Origin: Pseudomonadota bacterium
Lineage (GTDB): Bacteria; Pseudomonadota; Gammaproteobacteria; Burkholderiales; JABEVD01
Length of the DNA: 26,195 nucleotides
NCBI GenBank assembly: GCA_021811205.1
Contig: JAJZPK010000003.1
Coordinates: forward strand, 1 to 26,195
Direction of reading: 5' to 3'
Shown here: positions 22,592 through 26,195 of the stretch, piece by piece
Position numbering within the stretch: the stretch's first letter is position 1
How the letters are laid out: every line of letters begins with the position of its first letter
Program-made: the position numbers and the translations under genes
Notes under the pieces: model-generated
Told to the model about the DNA's origin: nothing
Databases searched by the model: none
The model's input: only the letters and a program-made list of their open reading frames with translations

Positions 22592-24028
22592 CTACCATGA
22601 ATGCGCGCCCCTATCCCAGCCGGGCAGCAAGGCAGTGCCCTCGATCCTGACGGCCATGAGCTTTTCCGGCGACAGGCCGAGCGCTGCGAGCAGCGTCGGC
22701 GCAACGCTTGCGGTCGAGGCCGGCGCCCTGACGATTTCCCGCGTTATCGAAGGATTGGAGAGGAGCAGGGCCACATGGGTATCGTCAGAGTCGAATCCGC
22801 CGTGCTCCGCCTTGCCTTTGTCTCCCGCCTTCGAGTAGATGACGCCATCTTCCGGAATGACGACGATATCCGGTGAGCGTGAATCCGAGGGATACAGCAG
22901 GGAAAGCGAATCTCCGTAAAGCAGCCTGTCTATCCCAAGTTGGTTCGCCTGTTTCTGCAATGCGCTGGCGACAATAGCGGTTCTCGACCTGTCTTCCAGC
23001 CAGATCAGCGCGCTCCTGTCTGCCGTGACATGGGCCGATGCGCCGGTTTTTCCGATCGCCTGGATGATCGATCTTTCGTCCACGTGCCTGAGTTTCACCG
23101 GATCGATGGGACCGTTTCCATGTTTGGCGGTGATGATGACGAGCGTGGAATCGTAAAGCTTTTTCCTCTTCAGTTCGAAAGCGATTCTGCCAATCAGCCT
23201 GTCGAGATTCAGCATGACCTGCTCCAGCCCATTGGAAGGCTTCCCGTCCCCATCCGCATACCCGTAAATCTTCTGCCCTACGTTGATTTCCTGGATATTC
23301 ATTCCGAACAGCTCGGGCACCGGCGCAGCCCGTCCGCCGTCGTGCGTTCTGCCGTCCATTTCCCTGACCAATGCATCGACCTTCATTTCGTCGTAGCGCT
23401 CGGTCAATGAGGTTTTCGACGTGATGCCATGCGTCCCGCCTTCCGCATTCCGTCCGATTTCAGGCGTATAGAGATCGTCGACGCCCTTCCCGCTCGGCCC
23501 CTCGACGATTTCGTAGACAGGATGCTTGTCTATCCAGGCCGTGTATCCACCGGCCTGCCTGACGACCTCGAAGGCCGTGTTCACCCTGAGATAATCATGC
23601 GGATAAAGCGGCTTGCAGCCTTTCGGATCGAGCGGAAGCTTCGAAGGATCGAGCCCGCCTTTCTCATCGTCCATCGATTCGTCGAACACCACTGCCGCTC
23701 CTTGCCGTCCGCAACGGCTTCCGGGCGGCGAAAGGCTTCTCGCATAGCTCACGTCGAAATAGATGCCCGTGGCTTCAGGCGTGCCTCCCGTGACGAGCGC
23801 GACGAGCCCTGGAAAGGAATCGGCAGGGGTCGGCGTGTTTGCATCCGTGTATTCGATGCCGTTTTTGGCAAGTCCGGCGAGCGCAGAATGGGGATGCCCT
23901 TCGACAAAACGACGCAAATCCAGCGCATGCAACCCGTCCACGCTGATCAGGAGCACATGCCTGATGGGACTAGAAAATGCATTGAACGAGAGTGCGCAGA
24001 GCGCAGCGGCAAGGATAAACTTCATCAT
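22592..24028 (-). CDS. Secreted alkaline-phosphatase-superfamily protein (type I phosphodiesterase/nucleotide pyrophosphatase-like)
   Basis: A 478-residue protein with a signal peptide (about residues 1-19). The fold's metal and nucleophile elements are visible: LLISVDGLH (Asp31), a nucleophile candidate Ser71 in TPADSFPGLVALVTGG, WIDKHPVYE (Asp168), ITAKHGNGPIDP, and a late AEHGGFDSDDTHVALL. The AKHG form is a known variant of the SDHG motif. Such enzymes cleave phosphodiester or phosphomonoester bonds in the periplasm. The substrate is unknown; co-transcription with a TonB-dependent receptor suggests that it trims a phosphorylated ligand before or after uptake. The ATG overlaps the tonB stop by four bases (ATGA). 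Sulfatase-type activity is less likely because no Cys/Ser-x-Pro-x-Arg formylglycine motif is seen. Confidence 0.88.
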   Translation of the reverse strand: MMKFILAAALCALSFNAFSSPIRHVLLISVDGLHALDLRRFVEGHPHSALAGLAKNGIEYTDANTPTPADSFPGLVALVTGGTPEATGIYFDVSYARSLSPPGSRCGRQGAAVVFDESMDDEKGGLDPSKLPLDPKGCKPLYPHDYLRVNTAFEVVRQAGGYTAWIDKHPVYEIVEGPSGKGVDDLYTPEIGRNAEGGTHGITSKTSLTERYDEMKVDALVREMDGRTHDGGRAAPVPELFGMNIQEINVGQKIYGYADGDGKPSNGLEQVMLNLDRLIGRIAFELKRKKLYDSTLVIITAKHGNGPIDPVKLRHVDERSIIQAIGKTGASAHVTADRSALIWLEDRSRTAIVASALQKQANQLGIDRLLYGDSLSLLYPSDSRSPDIVVIPEDGVIYSKAGDKGKAEHGGFDSDDTHVALLLSNPSITREIVRAPASTASVAPTLLAALGLSPEKLMAVRIEGTALLPGWDRGAHSW

Positions 24029-24654
24029 TGCGCCAGCTGGTAAAAACGCACCCAGATCAGCATCCTCAATTTCCTTCCGGATAGATTGGGCGGCGCGGGT
24101 GGATAGGATGCCGATTCGACAGCCTTGATTGCCGCCTTGTCGAGCATATCGTATCCGCTGGATGCGGCAACGGAAGGGTTCGACACGGAGCCGTTCAGAT
24201 AATCGAAGGCGACCTGCGTCTTGCCCTCGATATGCGCCATCCTGGCCGCATAGGGATACTGCATCGCGGCCTGAACCGCAGCCGCCACTTCTTCCCTGAA
24301 TGTCGACGTGATGTCGGGCGGCGCAGGGGGAGTGGGCCTCGGAGGCGCAGGAGGCGTAGGCAGGGCCGAAGGCACGGGGGACGGCGTGGACTTCTGTTCC
24401 TCGGGCTTGGGCTGCGCTTCCTGCTTCTGCATTTCATGGTGCACTGCCTTGTGCACGGGCCTGGGTTTAGGCTCGGGCGGCTTGGGCTTGGGTTTGGGCG
24501 GCGCGGGCGGCTGTGGAATTGCCGGGAAGGTCAGCATCACGACCTTGGGCTTCGGCTTCTCGGGTTTTTGCGACAGGAAATCCGCAAACGCGCCAACGAT
24601 CATGATTTCGAGGGCGAATGCGATCAGCGCGGCTTTTGATAGTCCTGATTTCAC
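24025..24654 (-). CDS. tonB: TonB-family energy transducer
   Basis: A 209-residue protein with a single N-terminal membrane anchor (about 8-24). A long Pro/Lys-rich spacer (about 30-115, many PPAPPKPKPKPPEPKP-type repeats) reaches across the periplasm. The C-terminal TonB domain begins around 125 (VQAAMQYPYAARMAHIEGKTQVAFDYLNGSVSNPSV) and ends LRMLIWVRFYQL. It couples the ExbB-ExbD proton channel to the adjacent outer-membrane receptor. A dedicated set like this normally serves one receptor. It is six bases downstream of exbD. Confidence 0.93.
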   Translation of the reverse strand: MKSGLSKAALIAFALEIMIVGAFADFLSQKPEKPKPKVVMLTFPAIPQPPAPPKPKPKPPEPKPRPVHKAVHHEMQKQEAQPKPEEQKSTPSPVPSALPTPPAPPRPTPPAPPDITSTFREEVAAAVQAAMQYPYAARMAHIEGKTQVAFDYLNGSVSNPSVAASSGYDMLDKAAIKAVESASYPPAPPNLSGRKLRMLIWVRFYQLAQ

Positions 24655-24660
24655 GATCGG

Positions 24661-25047
24661 CTACTGTTTTCTTGCGGCAAGGCCGATCTGCGTCACCCCG
24701 GCCGTCCTGCACGCATCCATGACATCCATCAGATGCTGCAGGGAGGTGTCCTTTGTGCCTGCTATGGTCACGATCGTCTTCGGCCCCTTCTGCTCGAGCA
24801 TGGAAGTCAGCTGCGCAGCGCTCAATTCCTTGCCTTCCACGAAGATTTTCCCCGAAGCATCCACGCTGACGAGCAGCTTGGGCAGTTCGAGCTGCATTGC
24901 CGTCGAGCTTTTCGCAAGGCTTGAAGCCACTCCTGTGGAAGGGATCATGTGCAGCGTGATCATGATGAAGAACACCAGCAGGAAGAACATGATGTCGATC
25001 ATCGGAATGATCTCTATTCTTGCCTTCTTGACTTCGAAATAGCGCAT
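24661..25047 (-). CDS. exbD: ExbD-family proton-channel subunit
   Basis: A 128-residue protein with one membrane segment (about 14-34) carrying the proton-conducting Asp18 in IPMIDIMFFLLVFFI, and a periplasmic domain (LPKLLVSVDASGKIFVEGKEL ... QIGLAARK). It works with ExbB to energise TonB. It lies ten bases after exbB. Confidence 0.94.
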   Translation of the reverse strand: MRYFEVKKARIEIIPMIDIMFFLLVFFIMITLHMIPSTGVASSLAKSSTAMQLELPKLLVSVDASGKIFVEGKELSAAQLTSMLEQKGPKTIVTIAGTKDTSLQHLMDVMDACRTAGVTQIGLAARKQ

Positions 25048-25057
25048 GTCAGCCCCT

Positions 25058-25735
25058 TCAGCCCACGCGCGACCTGAGGTCGGACACGACCCTGTTCGCG
25101 CGGATTTCGGCTTCCCGATAATGCGGGTACATGCGGTTGACCAGCATGACCTTCAACGTTTCGAGCTGATGGATGATGATGCGCACGCGGTTGTTCAGGG
25201 CGTTGTAGAAGAACAATCCGAAAATCGCGATGAATAAACCGGAAGCCGTGGCAAGCAGCGCTTCAGCCACCCCGCCCGTCACCTTGGTCGGCGCGCTCCC
25301 GGCATCCCCCAGGATCTGGAACGCATTGAACATGCCGATGATGGTGCCGAGCAGCCCGAGAAGCGGAGCGAGGGTCACGATCGTGTCCAGGATCCAGAGA
25401 TAGCGATCCACCCCGGGCGCTTCCCTCATGATCGCTTCTTCCAGCTTGTCGGAGATGCGGTCGAAATCGTGGTTGAGGTCATGCTGCAGGGCCACTGCCA
25501 GCACCCTGGTGTGGGGCAATCCCGGGAATTTCTCCCCAAGATGCCCAACCAGTCCTTCCTCGATCTTCGATGCGGATTCCAGCTCTCCCATCACCTGGTT
25601 TCCCTGGGTGAAGACTTTCCAGAGATGCCAGCCTCGTTCTATCGTCACCGTCAGGGCCGCCAGAAGCAGCAGCCCCATCAGGTAGAGTATCCCGCCGGAA
25701 GTCTGTGCCACATGTTGAAAAGTTTCGATATTCAT
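25058..25735 (-). CDS. exbB: ExbB/MotA/TolQ-family proton-channel subunit
   Basis: A 225-residue protein with three predicted membrane segments (about 14-32, 113-135 and 157-178). The conserved MotA/TolQ/ExbB region contains LWILDTIVTLAPLLGLLGTIIGMFNAF and GGVAEALLATASGLFIAIFGLFFYNALNNRV. It forms the inner-membrane motor with ExbD. It starts seven bases after the receptor gene, so it is almost certainly in one transcript with it. TolQ is excluded by the neighbouring TonB and receptor. Confidence 0.94.
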   Translation of the reverse strand: MNIETFQHVAQTSGGILYLMGLLLLAALTVTIERGWHLWKVFTQGNQVMGELESASKIEEGLVGHLGEKFPGLPHTRVLAVALQHDLNHDFDRISDKLEEAIMREAPGVDRYLWILDTIVTLAPLLGLLGTIIGMFNAFQILGDAGSAPTKVTGGVAEALLATASGLFIAIFGLFFYNALNNRVRIIIHQLETLKVMLVNRMYPHYREAEIRANRVVSDLRSRVG

Positions 25736-25742
25736 CAGATTC

Positions 25743-26195
25743 TCACATGTTGATCGACAGGCTCAGCTCGTAATTGCGCTCCGGATACACGAAATACATC
25801 GGGGCATTGGTCGTCGCGTCGTTGGTGGCCGAGTCGTAGATGTTGTTGTAGTTGAAGATGTTGTTGATCTGGAAGCCGATCTTCATGTCCTTGCCCCAGC
25901 CGCCAAGCCCCTTGAGATCGTAGCTCGAGCTGAAGTTCGTTACCGTGAAGCTCGAGAAGGGAATCGGATTGCCGTTGGCATCCTGGGCAAAACCATAACG
26001 GCTACCAATTTCCTTGGCGATCAGAGAAGCGTAGGCCGGCCCCTGATTGTAGATCACGCCTGCGGTAGCCGTGTTTTTTGGCACATCCGTGAGGTAGTTT
26101 CCGGCAGTGCTCATCGAATAGTTGTTGATGGCGTAGTTGCCGTAGAGGCTGAATCCCTGTCCCACATAATAGGTCGCCTCACCTTCGATGCCGTT
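25743..26195 (-). CDS. TonB-dependent outer-membrane receptor, C-terminal part (cut by window edge)
   Basis: The frame is open to the window end and 150 residues are visible. Alternating amphipathic strands of a beta-barrel are evident, e.g. EATYYVGQGFSLYGNYAINN, TATAGVIYNQGPAYASLIAKEIGSRYG and the TonB-receptor ending IGFQINNIFNYNNIYD ... YPERNYELSLSINM. The last residue is Met instead of the usual Phe. Part of the barrel, the plug domain and the TonB box lie outside, so the ligand cannot be judged. It heads the visible part of the array with ExbB, ExbD, TonB and the phosphodiesterase. Confidence 0.88.
   Translation of the reverse strand, partial: NGIEGEATYYVGQGFSLYGNYAINNYSMSTAGNYLTDVPKNTATAGVIYNQGPAYASLIAKEIGSRYGFAQDANGNPIPFSSFTVTNFSSSYDLKGLGGWGKDMKIGFQINNIFNYNNIYDSATNDATTNAPMYFVYPERNYELSLSINM

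Noticed and set aside
24290..24560. Repeat array of GGC-rich units
   Set aside because: This is the Pro/Lys-rich spacer of TonB read from the other strand, not a DNA repeat or CRISPR.

Overview
The window reads as chromosomal DNA of a Gram-negative proteobacterium, probably a betaproteobacterium. The reasons are an OxyR of the GNCFRDxVL type, TonB/ExbB/ExbD, an RND-MFP-TolC tripartite pump, an AsmA-like protein, a Rap1a/Tai-type periplasmic protein and moderate GC. The class is inference; no rRNA or tRNA is present. Gene density is very high, with many ATGA/TGATG stop-start overlaps, and only one stretch over 300 bases (11993-12319) lacks a long gene.

Layout. (1) 2-2883, plus strand: the 3' part of a multi-PAS GGDEF-EAL cyclic-di-GMP protein, then a RimJ/RimL-like acetyltransferase. 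(2) 2897-6686, minus strand: oxyR, then rubrerythrin, rubredoxin, an FAD/NAD(P)H rubredoxin-reductase-like enzyme, a phosphoribosyltransferase and a small cupin. This forms an NAD(P)H-to-peroxide electron chain. Upstream of rubrerythrin is a 13/16 match to the four-part OxyR recognition pattern, abutting a -35 element, and a palindrome sits at the predicted transcription start. The OxyR keeps Cys199 but has Ser where the resolving Cys208 should be. (3) 6763-8454, minus: an AsmA-like protein. Divergent from it, on the plus strand, is a soluble PAS/NarX-type histidine kinase with no response regulator nearby. (4) 9588-11992, minus: a metallo-beta-lactamase/beta-CASP RNA-type nuclease, a Rap1a/Tai-like secreted protein and a class II aldolase broken by one in-frame TAG. 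A strong terminator in this region faces the opposite way.

(5) 12085-14142, minus: umuD-umuC (error-prone polymerase V) and a candidate 50-aa protein with its own promoter. A perfect 20-bp inverted repeat lies between umuD and a divergent phosphate acetyl/butyryltransferase gene. UmuD carries an unusual basic N-terminal extension. (6) 15113-26195, minus: a long co-directional array. It runs from a TonB-dependent receptor (cut by the window edge) through ExbB, ExbD, TonB, a secreted type I phosphodiesterase/nucleotide pyrophosphatase-like enzyme and an OmpR-family regulator with its kinase, to a TolC-like lipoprotein, membrane fusion protein and RND pump. An 11-bp-periodic direct repeat just before the TolC-like gene suggests that the encoded regulator controls the pump.

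The two most notable systems are the OxyR-linked rubrerythrin operon with a resolving-cysteine-less OxyR, and the receptor/energiser/phosphodiesterase/two-component/efflux array, which looks like one uptake-sensing-export unit for an unidentified, possibly phosphorylated, ligand.
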